Source: Eremomyces bilateralis CBS 781.70 (Eukaryota > Ascomycota > Dothideomycetes > Eremomycetales > Eremomycetaceae). From it: DNA of 64,000 nt. A program made the translations under genes and the position numbers. Below, one piece after another: positions 41,282 through 52,903 of the stretch. A model generated the notes under the pieces. The model saw nothing but the letters and a program-made list of their open reading frames with translations. It had not been told where the DNA came from and ran no database searches. Within the stretch, counting starts at the first letter, position 1. Each line of letters begins with the position of its first letter. The stretch is from the NCBI RefSeq assembly GCF_010015585.1, contig NW_022985067.1, forward strand, positions 211,514 to 275,513. The letters run 5' to 3'.

Positions 41282-43999
41282 ACTGTCAACTCAAATGGTG
41301 TTGTTTCAGTATGAAAGCAGAACCGGGAAGCTGGAACTTGACTGAGAATTGACGGAGACTGAGAAGATTAGCAAATCAGACTTGTATGGAACTGACGTGA
41401 AACGAAAACGCCGAGAAAGCGGCCACAATAAAGCGACCACGAGAATATGATCACTTCATTCTTTCTCTAAGTCAACATCACTGATTTGGACTGAGGAATG
41501 AATTCATGAGGTTCAAGGCATTTCAACTGCGGACCGAATACCGGATAGGAGACTCATGACAATCTTATTCGGCACGAATTCCATATGCGTCCGCGCATGT
41601 TGGCATATATCGAAATTTGACGGCCTAGAAGTGCGCCATCTGCTCGAGTGCAACAAAAGGCAACACTTGTCTGCTGTGCACGCGATCTAGTCATTCAGTC
41701 TCATCTCCCAAGAACTTTAGCAAAAGCAAGGATGCAGATTTGGTCGCCTGGATCTTGGTCTAATCTAAGATAGCTTGGTTACTAGCCAAAGAAAACTTCT
41801 TCCGTGGTGCAATGGAACCAGGCCATCGAATCAGGCCCTCCGGAACAGACATTCGCGCACGTGTGGCCTCTGCCGAGGAGTAAAGGATATCTCAGCACAG
41901 TAGCCCGACCAGAATGACATGATGTTCTTATGCTGTGCTGTGTACGGTGCAACCAGCCAGGACTAATCACTGGGCCCGGATCTCTCCAGGAGCTTTCTGC
42001 ATGGAGAGAAGGGTACAGTGAGCAGGCCAATCTGACACGATGCAACAACGCAAGTTAGCTGCAAGCAGCCTGCAAGTGCTCGTATACGGTATGTATGGAC
42101 GATTGAGGATTTCCGTAGCCAATGAAGGGGGTTGGGAGCGAACACCTGGACGCATCATATCGATCACCTGGAAGCAGCCTTGCATTATCTGGTCTCCGTG
42201 GCCTTGTGTCACGGAACGATCTTGACTGGAATGCAGGAACTAAGAAAGAGCTGGATGCGACTTCCAGGGTCATGAAATCACACGATATGAAGACCGCTAA
42301 AAATGCACGACGGATCCCCATCCGGCGATGATCCGGCGATGATGGTCCTAGTGAGGATATACAGATATATCACCTGACGATGCCTCCGTAGCTGAGAGAA
42401 TATCTTCACCGCTGCTCGACACTCCGGTCACATCGATTCGCTATCTCAAGCGGAACCTGCTCTGAGACAGTGACGCAATGTAACCGTGGCTTCGAATATT
42501 TCGAGGAAGTAGAATATACTGAAAGGCCGGACTGGACCGGCGCTCAGAAGCGGCATATCAGGACGACACACGACAGAGTTTAGGTACTTGGCTCCTTGCC
42601 TACTTCGACCTAAGGAGGGAAGTTTGTCGGAGATTTGCGGTTCTGGCCTGGAGCTCCCCCCTATCGCGTAGCACGGGTTCAACTCCGCGCGAGAAGATTG
42701 AGATGCAACGTCCATTGCATTAATTACGCATTGAAACTGAGCGAAGAAACACAAGCAGTCAATTGGACATGGCGTTTGATGAATTGAAAGGAGGTAAGTT
42801 GGAAGAGTGATGCTCGGACGCATCATCAGACGCATCGGATCGGGCGCGTAGGAACTATCTCCGGCTAACCACAATCCCTTATTGGTGCCTCGATATCAAG
42901 GCCTCCAACCAGCCTGGTGGATAATACTTTTGTTATTTTCGGTATTGAATATATGTCATCGATTTTCAGTTGGTAAGTATTATACTTTGTGTTCTAAATT
43001 GTCCTTGATAGCACTATTATCACAATTGCGGATTGGCGATACTACTTTAATCCTAAAGGGGACCCCGCCAATCCCTTTCCAAGTTTAGCATCGTACGTAG
43101 CTAATATGCAATATAATCCCTTTCGTCTGTAATCCATTTACAGTTCACACCGCTTTCTTTACCATTCGATGGTATCATTTAACCTCATTCGGATCAACCC
43201 CATTTCTCATCCGAACGGGGCGCTGGGACCCTACTAAATCCCAACTAAATAAGCATCTCCTAACTTTCGCATCCCTTCCGCCATGCGAAACCTTCCCTTG
43301 ATGCAAGTCATCCGTGCTAAAAAAGTAGCAGACGGAAGGACTTTCCATCATACGGCTAGAATTATGGGATCAACAGCTATGGTCTTTGTAGATTTCGGCG
43401 TCTGGAAAGTCCGCATCACTCCATAAAAGTCGTCGGACTCCTTGAATCAGACCTGAGCCGTGTGCCAAACCGAAACTAAGAGCATCTATGGAGTACTGGA
43501 GCCCTTACTCACTGACTTTTTCTTGAATTCATCGACGCGATTCGATATCACCTTGTCTTTACACTCAACACGGTCCCTATCGATCTAACTGTCGGACAGT
43601 AGTGATAACGTGTGGAGTCGCTTATTTCGGTTTCTCTTTGTCTGCTGAAAACCAAACTACGAGGCGTCTTGTGTGTAATTCGGTCATCATTGCATAACGC
43701 CTTATAAACCGCTAGGAATTACCTCCGGATTTCCACATGAAGACGAGCAAGCATATTTGTTTCCTATCAGATGTTGCATACCATCCTGAACTTCATCGGC
43801 CCTGGTCCGCTAGATGCGAGCCGGAAGCCAATCATAAAGTTTCGGACGAAAATTCCATCTCCGTCTGTCGGACATGAACAGCTCCTTGGAGTGAAATAGA
43901 CGTTCTGATCCTCTTTGCATCGTCCAAGTCTCTTCGCCTTCTATTTTCCCCTGCCAACTTCTTACTATCCGGCGTTGCTCCCTTCATTCTGTGCTGCCC
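41282..43999. other. Gene-poor region, 2.7 kb
   Basis: I found no gene with recognisable sequence or splice structure. A short direct repeat (ATCCGGCGATG twice) lies at about 42320-42341. Small open frames on both strands lack motifs. It separates the heptad-repeat gene from the Zn2Cys6 gene. Confidence 0.5.
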
Positions 44000-44717
44000 A
44001 TGTCAGCCTTCGCGCCAGGGCTAGCGATATCGGTTCGCACCCTCCCACCACTGCGTCCGGCCGGTCCAAGGGAGACCCCTAGTCCCTCTGCGGCGGTGTA
44101 TAGGTACCTCCCGGTCTCGAACAATATCATCCGGCGGAAAAGAGAGACGACGACATCCGCCTGTGAAGCATGTCGAAAGCGAAAATCCAAGGTTCGGCAC
44201 TCTAGACGCCGGTCCGATCGGCTCCGTAACATCTAACGTCCTCTTGCAGTGTAATGCGCAAAGACCACGATGTACGCGCTGCACGGCGCTCGATACCACT
44301 TGCGAGTATCAGGCAAATGCAGCTGAGACGCATGCGCAGGCATTGCGGCGAAAGTTCAGCGACTTGAAGGAGACGAAGACGGCATACGAGGAGATCTACG
44401 AACTGCTGCAGAATCGGCCACCATCCGAAGCGCAGAACATCTACCTGCGGATTCGGCAGGGCTCCAAGGCGGAAGAGATCTTACACGATATTCATAACAG
44501 CGACCTCTTGCTCCGACTCTCCTCGAATGCCCGAGGCGGAGATGTGACGACTAGCACCGGCTCGAACTGTATGCTACCGGCGCATGTTTCTTTCCTGTCA
44601 CAGCAATGAACTGATCTTCCTAGTGATGAGAACTCCAAAGCAGTGGGATAGGCTAGCTCGAGAACCCACCCCAAGCTTCGACCATGAGTCAACCTCTCCG
44701 TCGCCAGATTCTCCGTA
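44000..44717 (+). CDS. Short Zn2Cys6 DNA-binding protein, probably truncated
   Basis: Exons 44000-44191, 44250-44569 and 44624-44717 are proposed. The first splice completes the binuclear cluster: CEACRKRKSK joins CNAQRPRCTRCTALDTTC, giving the six cysteines in the standard spacing. A 58-nt intron with a CTAAC branch but an unusual GTTCGG donor separates them. After the cluster a helical linker follows (ALRRKFSDLKETKTAYEEIY, LLQNRPPSEAQNIYLRIRQG), common in fungal regulators. The protein then ends after about 200 aa, where relatives normally carry a 400-600-residue regulatory domain. The last exon (RTPKQWDRLAREPTPSF) is less certain. It could be a natural short regulator, a decaying gene, or continue through further introns. 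Confidence 0.65.
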
Positions 44718-45357
44718 AGGTTCCGCGGGCAGAGACAGTTTCTCTTTAGGACCGATATGTGAGTAGGAGAGCGATGAGAGGAGGTTTCACGGCGTTTTAG
44801 GATTATTTCACGCAAGAGTATTAGAATATTATATTCTAGGAAATCAGGATATCGAACATTCCTCAGCGGATATCGTTTCGAATGGCAGAGTATTTAGCTT
44901 CTGGCCAAAACAAAAGCCATCGACCAGCTCGACCACTCTAGGCGAAAGTAATTCAGATACCTGTAGATAGTGTATTTTGACTACGACCCGATAATGTGAC
45001 TTTTATCATGAATTGATATCGGCCTGGACTTGCTGGACCCTTCTTCACCCGACTCGCCAAACCATCCGAAGTGGGGTACTTCCGTGGAATGGCGACGTCG
45101 TATTGGCGCATCACCAACGGCAAGCATCAAATCTGCTTCATCTGAATCACCTCCGATCTCCGACCTGGAGTACGGAATTCTAACAATTTACTTGCCTTGC
45201 TGCTCCTCCGATAAATTATAAACCGTTGGCACTTTTGTGTTTCTCGTCTCATTTCCCTGAAACCTACTCCCTGCGAGGATATAACTTTGCGGTTCTCAGC
45301 CTGCCGTCAACGGTCCCGCAACGACTCATTAGAGAAGACCTTTGGGCGGCCTTGCAG
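44718..45357. other. Intergenic, 640 bp
   Basis: Downstream of the Zn2Cys6 gene and upstream of methionine aminopeptidase. No further regulatory-domain exon of the Zn2Cys6 gene was recognised here. Confidence 0.55.
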
Positions 45358-46714
45358 ATGTCCACCGAGAAACCAAAAGGGCCCTGTAGTGGCAATGACT
45401 GCGATAAAGAAGCCGAGGACCTTCAGTGTCCGAAATGCCAGAGCCTAGGAATCGAAAGCTATTTCTGCACCCAGGAATGTTTCAAAAGAAACTGGGTACG
45501 TTCGCCACCACGATGCAGAGCGGATCAAGACTGATATCAGTGTTAGGGCACACACAAGGCGGTCCATAAGAGCAAAAGTCTGTCGTTCAAAGATATCTTC
45601 GCCCCTAAAGTCGTGTCTAAACCCGACCCAATCACAGGCTTCTACAACCCCTTCCCGACCTTCCCGTTTACCGGCAGTCTGCGACCGGTCTATCCACTGT
45701 CGGCCACCAGGCAGTTGCCAGACAGCATACGGAGACCGGATTATGCCAAAGATGGCATTCCGCGATCGGAACAGAGCCCCGTCACGCGAAACAAGCTGAA
45801 GATCCTGAGCAAGGAGGAGCAGGAGGGCATGCGAAAGGTTTGCCGGTTGGCAAGAGAGGTCCTGGATATCGCAGCCGCCGCCGCCAAACCAGGGGTGACT
45901 ACCGATTACATAGATGAGATCGTTCACAAGGCATGCATTGAGAGAAATGTAGGTGTTCCCCGGTTGCCAGTTGGACATCACTAACACGACCAGTCCTATC
46001 CATCTCCCCTGAACTACTGCCATTTCCCGAAATCCGTCTGCACCTCCCCCAATGAGATCATCTGCCACGGCATCCCCGACAACCGCGTCCTCGTTGATGG
46101 TGACATCCTCAACATCGACGTCACCCTCTACCATGGCGGCTTCCACGGCGACCTCAACGAAACTTATTACATCGGCTCCCGCGCCCGCGCCGACCCGGAC
46201 TCTGTGCGCGTCGTCGAAACCGCGCGCGAATGCCTCGACAAATCTATCGAGCTCGTCAAGCCCGGGATGCTGTTCCGCGACCCCGGCAACGTGATCGAGA
46301 AGCACGCGAAGAGCCGGAACTGTGGCGTCATCCGCACGTACTGCGGACACGGGATCAATCAGTTGTTCCACTGCGCACCAAACGTGCCGCATTATGCGAA
46401 GAGCAAGGCGGTGGGGACGGCGAAGCCGGGGATGTGTTTTACGATTGAGCCGATGATTAGCTTGGGGTCGTATCGGGATAAGACGTGGCCGGATGATTGG
46501 ACTAGTGCGACGGTGGATGGATCGCGGACGGCGCAGTTCGGTAAGCAGTACTCAGGGTATATTGTATACTAGATGCTAACAGTGCTTAGAACATACTCTC
46601 CTTGTGACGGAGACCGGAGTGGAAATCTTGACGGCGAGGTTTCCCAATTCCCCGGGTGGGTCGGTACCGATGCCAGAGGCCAAGATGGAGGAGAAAGGGG
46701 AGGGGAAAGATTGA
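45358..46714 (+). CDS. MAP1: Methionine aminopeptidase type 1
   Basis: Exons 45358-45495, 45547-45948, 45994-46540 and 46590-46714 give 403 aa, normal for eukaryotic MetAP1. The N-terminal zinc-finger region has Cys pairs (CSGNDC, CPKC, CTQEC) and a His pair (HKAVH), used for ribosome association in yeast Map1. The catalytic pita-bread domain carries the metal ligands in order: Asp in [12 protein letters not shown] and GDLNETY, His in the TYCGHGIN region with the downstream [10 protein letters not shown], Glu in CFTIEPM and Glu in [12 protein letters not shown]. It removes initiator Met co-translationally in the cytosol. Introns have GTACGT, GTAGGT and GTAAGC donors. Confidence 0.97.
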
Positions 46715-47544
46715 GGATTGGTGATGAGATAATGAGGATCTGAACGGGATAAATGCTATTTTATTATTCAACGAGAATTCTCGACGGCCGTGATCCAGCA
46801 AGGCGTTGGATGACTGATGGAGAATGGTCACGCCATACATGGAGGGACAGCTACGTATTCCGTTCACTGCCTACACAACATTACTCCATGATGCAGCCAT
46901 TATAGTATAAACACCGTGGCATTTACGTATCTGTAGTCTGCTGCCTAGTTTCTTTTCGAGCCAAAAGAGCATTATCAGAATCATGCAGCCTTGCCGATAT
47001 TGCGGCAGCCCACCAGACACTCCCCTGTGCAAGCAGATCCCAGGCATTCAGGCAACAAGGCGTCAATCCAGGATGGAGGGATTCTCAACGCCTCGCCAAC
47101 CTCATCAACTTCGCCTGTGATCCGTGAGGTCATCCCAACCTCAATCCTGATAGCTTTTCCTACCTTCTCCAACATTCCCCTCTACCGTCAAAATCCTATA
47201 ACCATACCCTCTTCGTCCGACTGGTGTCCGCCTCCGCCGAAACCTCCTGAACACCCGACCAACACGGCTCTTACCCGTCCAAACGGTTAACTCCGCTCGC
47301 CCCACGCTCCATCGTCGCATTGCTGATTGCCTGCTACCGACTCATTGCTAGACGCGATCGACCAACAGGGACCTCTGGATACCGGAGATCAGTGACAAGC
47401 GCAAGACCGAGCAACCGTTCGAGATCTGTGAGCTGCAAAAGGTCGCGGGGATACCGTATAGGAGGAGGAACGCAAAATCAGCAAACTCGGGATTCCCAGC
47501 ACCAGTCCCGCACACAACAACAACACCACACGCCGTAATCCACA
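46715..47544. other. Intergenic, 830 bp
   Basis: 3' flank of MAP1 and promoter/leader of the cornichon gene. No other gene is seen. Confidence 0.6.
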
Positions 47545-48159
47545 ATGTCCGGAGAAGCATGGCTGTATCTCCTCGCCGTGCTGATCAACGCGGTGAACCT
47601 GTTTTTGCAGGTCTTCTTCACGATCATGTACAGCGACTTGGAATGGTAGGTTCCCTCTCCGGTGATCGGACCCCGATGATAGTCGGGAACGATGGAGATA
47701 GCCAGAGCTAACCACGAACTGGATAGTGACTATATCAACCCGATCGACCTCTGCAACCGCTTGAACACGTACATCATCCCAGAGGCGGCCGTGCATGCGT
47801 TTTTGACGTTCTTGTTCGTGATCAATGGATACTGGCTTGCTATCATTCTGAACCTACCGCTACTAGCGTGGAACGCGAAGAAGTATGAATTCAGTGGAAC
47901 GATCGATTGTCGGGGATGCACGACTGACTAGAAAATAGGATCTTTGAGAATTCGCACCTCCTCGACGCGACGGAGATCTTCCGGAAGTTGAACGTGCATA
48001 AGAAGGTATGAATCCCCCCTCTGGGCACGCTTGATCCCGTTGGAGCAGTGCTAACCTCGCCGCTAGGAATCGTTCATCAAACTGGGTTTCCACCTCGTCA
48101 TGTTTTTCTTCTACCTCTACTCCATGATCGTGGCTCTAATCCGCGACGAGTCCCATTAA
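47545..48159 (+). CDS. ERV14: Cornichon family ER cargo receptor (Erv14-like)
   Basis: Exons 47545-47645, 47727-47882, 47939-48005 and 48067-48159 give 138 aa, the exact family size. The sequence follows Erv14 throughout: [59 protein letters not shown], the IFRKL-type motif ([20 protein letters not shown]) and a third membrane segment [16 protein letters not shown]. It has three predicted transmembrane helices. It recruits membrane proteins into COPII vesicles at ER exit sites. All three introns are short (GTAGGT, GTATGA, GTATGA donors); four exons in 138 codons is dense. Confidence 0.96.
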
Positions 48160-48626
48160 CCGTCTCGCCCACAATGAACATCTAGAACCTAGAAACCCTC
48201 GAAAACCGTGGTCCATCGCGTGGGCGAACTCCGCAGCATGGCGCAGGTGGACGAGACGACGTGGTGGCGGAATGGATGGGAGCGAGATAGAGGATTGGAG
48301 GACATGAGATGGGATGAATCCTGTATAGATGGGGAAGGGAAAGGGGACGGGCGGATTTCATCAGACTTTGATTTTTCTATAGCGGGCGATAAGCGACCGT
48401 GAGGATTTTGGTAACTCTCTACGTTTCCGTCGCGGATGTCCATAATGGCTTATCTGACCAACACCGTTTTTTGGTTCCATGCGGTCGTTCGTGTCGGATG
48501 TGTGGCTGATTTGTTTGGTGATGTTGAGTTACGGGACAAGGGAAGATCCAGAGATTTGTAACAGGTATGTTATCTTGATGAAGAGCTGGTTCCAGTGTCT
48601 CAACAAGCGATTCTACCGGTCTCAAC
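48160..48626. other. Convergent 3' flanks, 467 bp
   Basis: Lies between the ends of the cornichon and aldehyde dehydrogenase genes. Nothing else seen. Confidence 0.6.
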
Positions 48627-50463
48627 TTATAGAATCGTCCCCAGATTAACATGCACCGCCTTCTTATTCGTATACGCATCCAACCCCGCCTCCCCCAGTT
48701 CCCTCCCCACCCCGCTCATCTTCACCCCCCCAAACGGCACATGAATATCCGAATCATTGCTCGAATTAATCCACACCATCCCCGCCTCGATCCTTCTCGC
48801 CACCCGATGCCCGCGCGTGATGTCCCGCGTGAACACCGCGCTCCCCAACCCGTACGTCGTATCGTTCGCCCGCTCCAACGCCTCCTCCTCCGTCTTAAAC
48901 GACGAAATCACCACGAACGGCCCGAATATCTCGTCGCGGTAGATCTTCATGTCGTCCGTGACGTTGGTGAAGACGGTCGGTTCGATAAAGAACCCCTTGC
49001 CCGCGCCCACGTTCTTGTGTGCCGTGCCACCCGCCACAAGCGTCGCGCCCTCGGACTTGCCCGTCTCGATGTACGAGAGGATGCGGTCGTATTGCGCCCG
49101 GGTGACCTGCGGCCCCTGGAACGTGTCGTCGGCGAAAGGATCGCCCACCTTGCTCGTTGTCTTCACTTGCGCCTTGAATGTCTCGACGAATTTCTCATAC
49201 ACGCCCTCCTGCACGAGCACGCGCGACGTGGCGGTGCAGATCTGCCCCATGTTGCTCATGATGCCGATGTGGGCCCACTTGACGGCCTGGTCGAGGTCGG
49301 CGTCGTCAAAGACGAGGAGGGGGGATTTGCCGCCGGTTTCGAGGGTGATGTTCTTGAGGTTGATGGCGGCAGTTTTCATGATTTCGCGGCCCGTGGCAGT
49401 CGAGCCGGTGAAGGCGATCTTGTCAATGCCGAGATGGGAGGCGATTGCGTGGCCGGCGACGCGGCCGTGGCCGTTGAGGATGTTGACGACGCCTGGGGGG
49501 AATCCAGCTTCTTTGACAAGGTTGGCGAAGTAGAGGATGGACAAAGGAGTCTGTTCGGCGGCCTTCAGGACCACCGTGTTTCCGCAACATAAGGCAGGGC
49601 CAAGTTTCCACGCTGCCATGGCCAAAGGATAGTTCCATCTGCACTGAGGTCAGTATTCGACAAGGCATATAGAGGTAGAGTTCTATACGGGATGATCTGT
49701 CCACACACGCCCAGCGGCTCCCTTATCGTATATGCCAGCTTCGCCGGAGAAGTGTCAATCACCTGGCCATGCACCTTATCCGCCCATCCAGCATAGTACT
49801 TGAAGCACCCAATCACCTCACCCAGATCCTCATCTCTCGCAACAGTGTACGGTTTGCCTATCCAGCGTCAGCATCACGGCCCATTCTCACCCATCAATCC
49901 AGTAAACGAGAAGCATGTACCATTATCCCACGTCTCAATCGTGGCCAGCGTCTCCTTATGCTCTTCAATCAAGCTCGCCAGCTTAAACATCAGGTCTGCC
50001 CGATCCGTCGTCGACATATCCCGCCATGACGGATCCTTGAACGCCTTCCTTGCCGCGGCGACCGCATCATCGACGTCTTCCGGGTCGGCAGCATAGACCG
50101 AGACGATCTCACTCTCGTCGCTAAGGAACGCGTCAGTAATGAATCTCGAACGTAGTTTGCATGCTGAAGCATCGCTTCGAGTGAGATCGCGGCTGCATGC
50201 CCGGATGGTGCTTACGTTGGGTTGATGGACGCGAACTTCTCGCCTTTCTTCGACCTGACCCATTCGTTGTTGATGAACAGGCCGATTGGCTGGGTGTATT
50301 TGACGCCGTTCGGCGCCGTCAGCTCGACTGCGAGATCTGACATTCTGGTAGAGGCGAAGGTTCGGAAAGCGGGGGGATAAATAATTACAGAAGGGACACG
50401 GAAGGATGGTAGCTTGAGCGGTCGCAATGGCGTTCGGAAGAGAGACGAGACAACGCGGTTCAT
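48627..50463 (-). CDS. NAD(P)+-dependent aldehyde dehydrogenase
   Basis: Exons 50463-50216, 50120-49921, 49857-49689 and 49638-48627 give 542 aa. The first 40 residues (MNRVVSSLFRTPLRPLKLPS, then FASTR) form a basic, hydroxylated presequence typical of mitochondrial import. A second in-frame ATG at residue 41 (MSDLAVELTAPNGVKY) would give a cytosolic protein beginning like Aspergillus AldA. Catalytic features are PWNYPLAMAAWKLGPALCCG, the cofactor motif FTGSTATGREI, catalytic Glu in LETGGKSPLLV, catalytic Cys in GQICTATSR, EIFGPFVVISSF and PFGGVKMSGVGRE. It oxidises acetaldehyde or related aldehydes to acids. All splice joints restore conserved text. Confidence 0.95.
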
Positions 50464-52057
50464 TTCATGGATGGAGGGGAAGGAATACCGGACGTTCTGT
50501 GGCTCTTATAATTACGGTAGTTATCAGAGTCTTGCTCTACTGCTATCCTACCCCACAATCCGGTCGTGGCGATTGCTACCTCTGCTACGCTGCCTGCGCT
50601 ACCTACCGTAGAGGATAAGAGAGGAGAAGATAGCGCGATTGAGTTAGGTGTGTGGATGGATGTAATAGCAGGAGTGGTGATCCGATGGTGGGAGAGCTCC
50701 AGGCTGGGATAGACTTACCTGTTTGGTGGTAGTTTTACTTGGGATCTGGCAGGAGTTTGGCACGAGGAGGGGCCGGTGCAATCCACGATAAGGCGGCGCC
50801 ATCGAAATCCATTGAAGTTTATCTAGTTATGGAATTTGACTATGGAATTCAATGGTAATGGTCATCCATATACGATGAACTGAACGTGCAGCCAGCATTT
50901 TGGCCATCCTATTCACAACAGCTCTTCATGACTACCACGATCTAGGTCGTCTGAAACTTGCCTTATTAGAAACAATAGCCCATGATCCACGCACGCTACT
51001 CGACCAGAATGTATGTGTCATCATCCCGACCCAAGTCCAATCCCAAAGACCTGGTACATGATGCATTTCCAGAAGACCCCTCATTCCGTCTCCCTCAACC
51101 CAGTCCAGTCTCGACTCTTGAGTCCTGCAGCAGGTGGGTGACATGGGAGAGCAGACAAGGGCCACTCCTCCAAGTCTCTAATACTATCTGGGGGTCATAG
51201 AGGCTATCGTATGTAGCCTTTAAGTTACTGAGCCAGCTGAGATGGCAATGCCGAATACATTATGAACGTAGCTTATCCTCGGAGGGTTCTTGCGAAAGTA
51301 TCGTCTCTCGGACACATTTCGTTTGTCTGGGCAGGCATTGGCAGCAGAGCAGCAGAGTAGCAGCACACTCACTGTTCAATCAACTCGCCTGAAAGGACAT
51401 TCCTTGTCGTCGCGACGATCTGATGAACTGTCCATCCAAACTCCGATACAGGCATGGAAAGGCATGATTCCCTTGACAAATTCGATAGGATTCTGCGTCT
51501 GATGTTGAGGATGGTGGGGGTTTCTGACCGATGGCGGGGCAGAATTTCTCATCTGATGGGAGGGGTGTCATAGCGCATGGAATTCTTGCGCGGGATCGCA
51601 CCACCACAGTGAGGGCTAAGGTAGACAGTAGACACCACCAGACTGCTCTGAAAGCCAATTCTCTCACCATAAACAACCGGATCGCATTCGGAAAAAACCA
51701 CTAAACGAGCAAAGTTGAGCACGCCATCGCACGTCCATCCAAAGAGCTCAAGTTGAATGTAAGTTGTCCACTATATAGACGCTCTTTTCCTTCCCAGTCC
51801 TTTCAGTTCCCTTCTGTCCTCTTTCAACTCCCTTGTCACTTTTAATTGAACTTTCATTGGGTTTCCTGCCTTACTTACCTGTAACCATTGTGCATTCCAG
51901 CCAGCTCTTTGATACCCCACCACCCATTTAGTCTCTAGGTGTGTTCCCACCCTCTTTCCGGATCCTTCCACCCACCAACTTCCCGCCAGTAACCTTTACT
52001 TGAAAAACCATTCTCTGACTTGAAATCCGTCCGTCCAGATCATCTCCATCCATCATC
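50464..52057. other. Intergenic, 1.6 kb; divergent promoters
   Basis: Promoters of aldehyde dehydrogenase and peroxiredoxin face each other across this gap. The last 250 bp before peroxiredoxin are pyrimidine-rich, a common feature of highly expressed fungal genes. No gene is recognised. Confidence 0.55.
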
Positions 52058-52903
52058 ATGTCCACCGAATCCCGCGCCACTCCCCTCCGCCTGGGCAGCA
52101 TCGCCCCCAACTTCCAAGCCGAGACTACCACCGGCCCAATCGATTTCCATGAATTCATCGGTGACAACTGGGTGGTGCTGTTCTCGCATCCGGAGGACTA
52201 CACACCCGTCTGCACGACGGAGCTGGGCGCGTTCGCCAAGCTGGAGCCGGAGTTCACCAAGCGCGGCGTCAAGATGATCGGGCTGTCGGCGAACACCGTC
52301 GAGAGCCACGGGGGGTGGATCAAGGATATCGATGAGGTGACGGGGAGCAAGGTGGCGTTCCCGATCATTGGGGATAAGCAGAGGCAGGTGGCGTTCCTCT
52401 ATGATATGTAAGTGATTTCCTCGAGACTGTTTGCATCACCAATCCCGACCACCTGGCTCTTGGAAGCGCATCGAACCCGGTTCAATTTCTTTGAATCGGT
52501 CGTTCAGCCGTCTCACTACAAACCCACCCAACACCAGCTGACCCAACACTCCCCCCCAACCAGGCTGGACCACCAAGACGCTACCAACGTCGACAGCAAA
52601 GGCATTGCTTTCACCATCCGCAGCGTCTTCATCATCGACCCTAAGAAGACGATCCGCCTGATCCTCTCGTACCCGGCCTCCACCGGCCGCAACTCCGCCG
52701 AGGTGCTCCGCGTCATCGACTCGCTGCAGACCGGCGACAAGAACAAGATCACCACTCCGATCAACTGGATCCCCGGCGACGACGTCATCGTCCACCCGGC
52801 CGTCAAGACCGAGGACGCGAAGCAGATCTGGCCCGAGATTCGCATCGTGAAGCCGTATTTGCGGTTCACCCCGTTGCCGAAGGATAAGACTAGCGCGGCT
52901 TAA
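52058..52903 (+). CDS. 1-Cys peroxiredoxin (Prx6/Prx1 class)
   Basis: Exons 52058-52407 and 52564-52903 give 229 aa. The only cysteine in the whole protein is the peroxidatic one in HPEDYTPVCTTELGAFAKLE, so it is a true 1-Cys enzyme. Family landmarks are LRLGSIAPNFQAETTTGPID, KMIGLSANTVESHGGWIKDI, FPIIGDKQRQVAFLYDM, then after the intron SVFIIDPKKTIRLILSYPAS, the arginine in TGRNSAEVLRVIDSLQ, and TPINWIPGDDVIVHPAV. It reduces hydroperoxides with an external thiol donor. No mitochondrial presequence, so a cytosolic location is likely. The single intron is long for this window (156 nt, GTAAGT donor). Confidence 0.96.

Noticed and set aside
42640-42690. GGTTCAACTCC, which resembles a tRNA T-loop
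   Set aside because: The flanking sequence does not fold into an acceptor stem, and no A-box lies at the right distance.
45445-46392. A 315-codon minus-strand frame across methionine aminopeptidase
   Set aside because: It spans the introns of MAP1 and encodes no recognisable domain.
48651-49592. A 313-codon plus-strand frame within aldehyde dehydrogenase
   Set aside because: Arg/His-rich composition typical of antisense translation; the minus strand has catalytic Cys, Glu and cofactor motifs.
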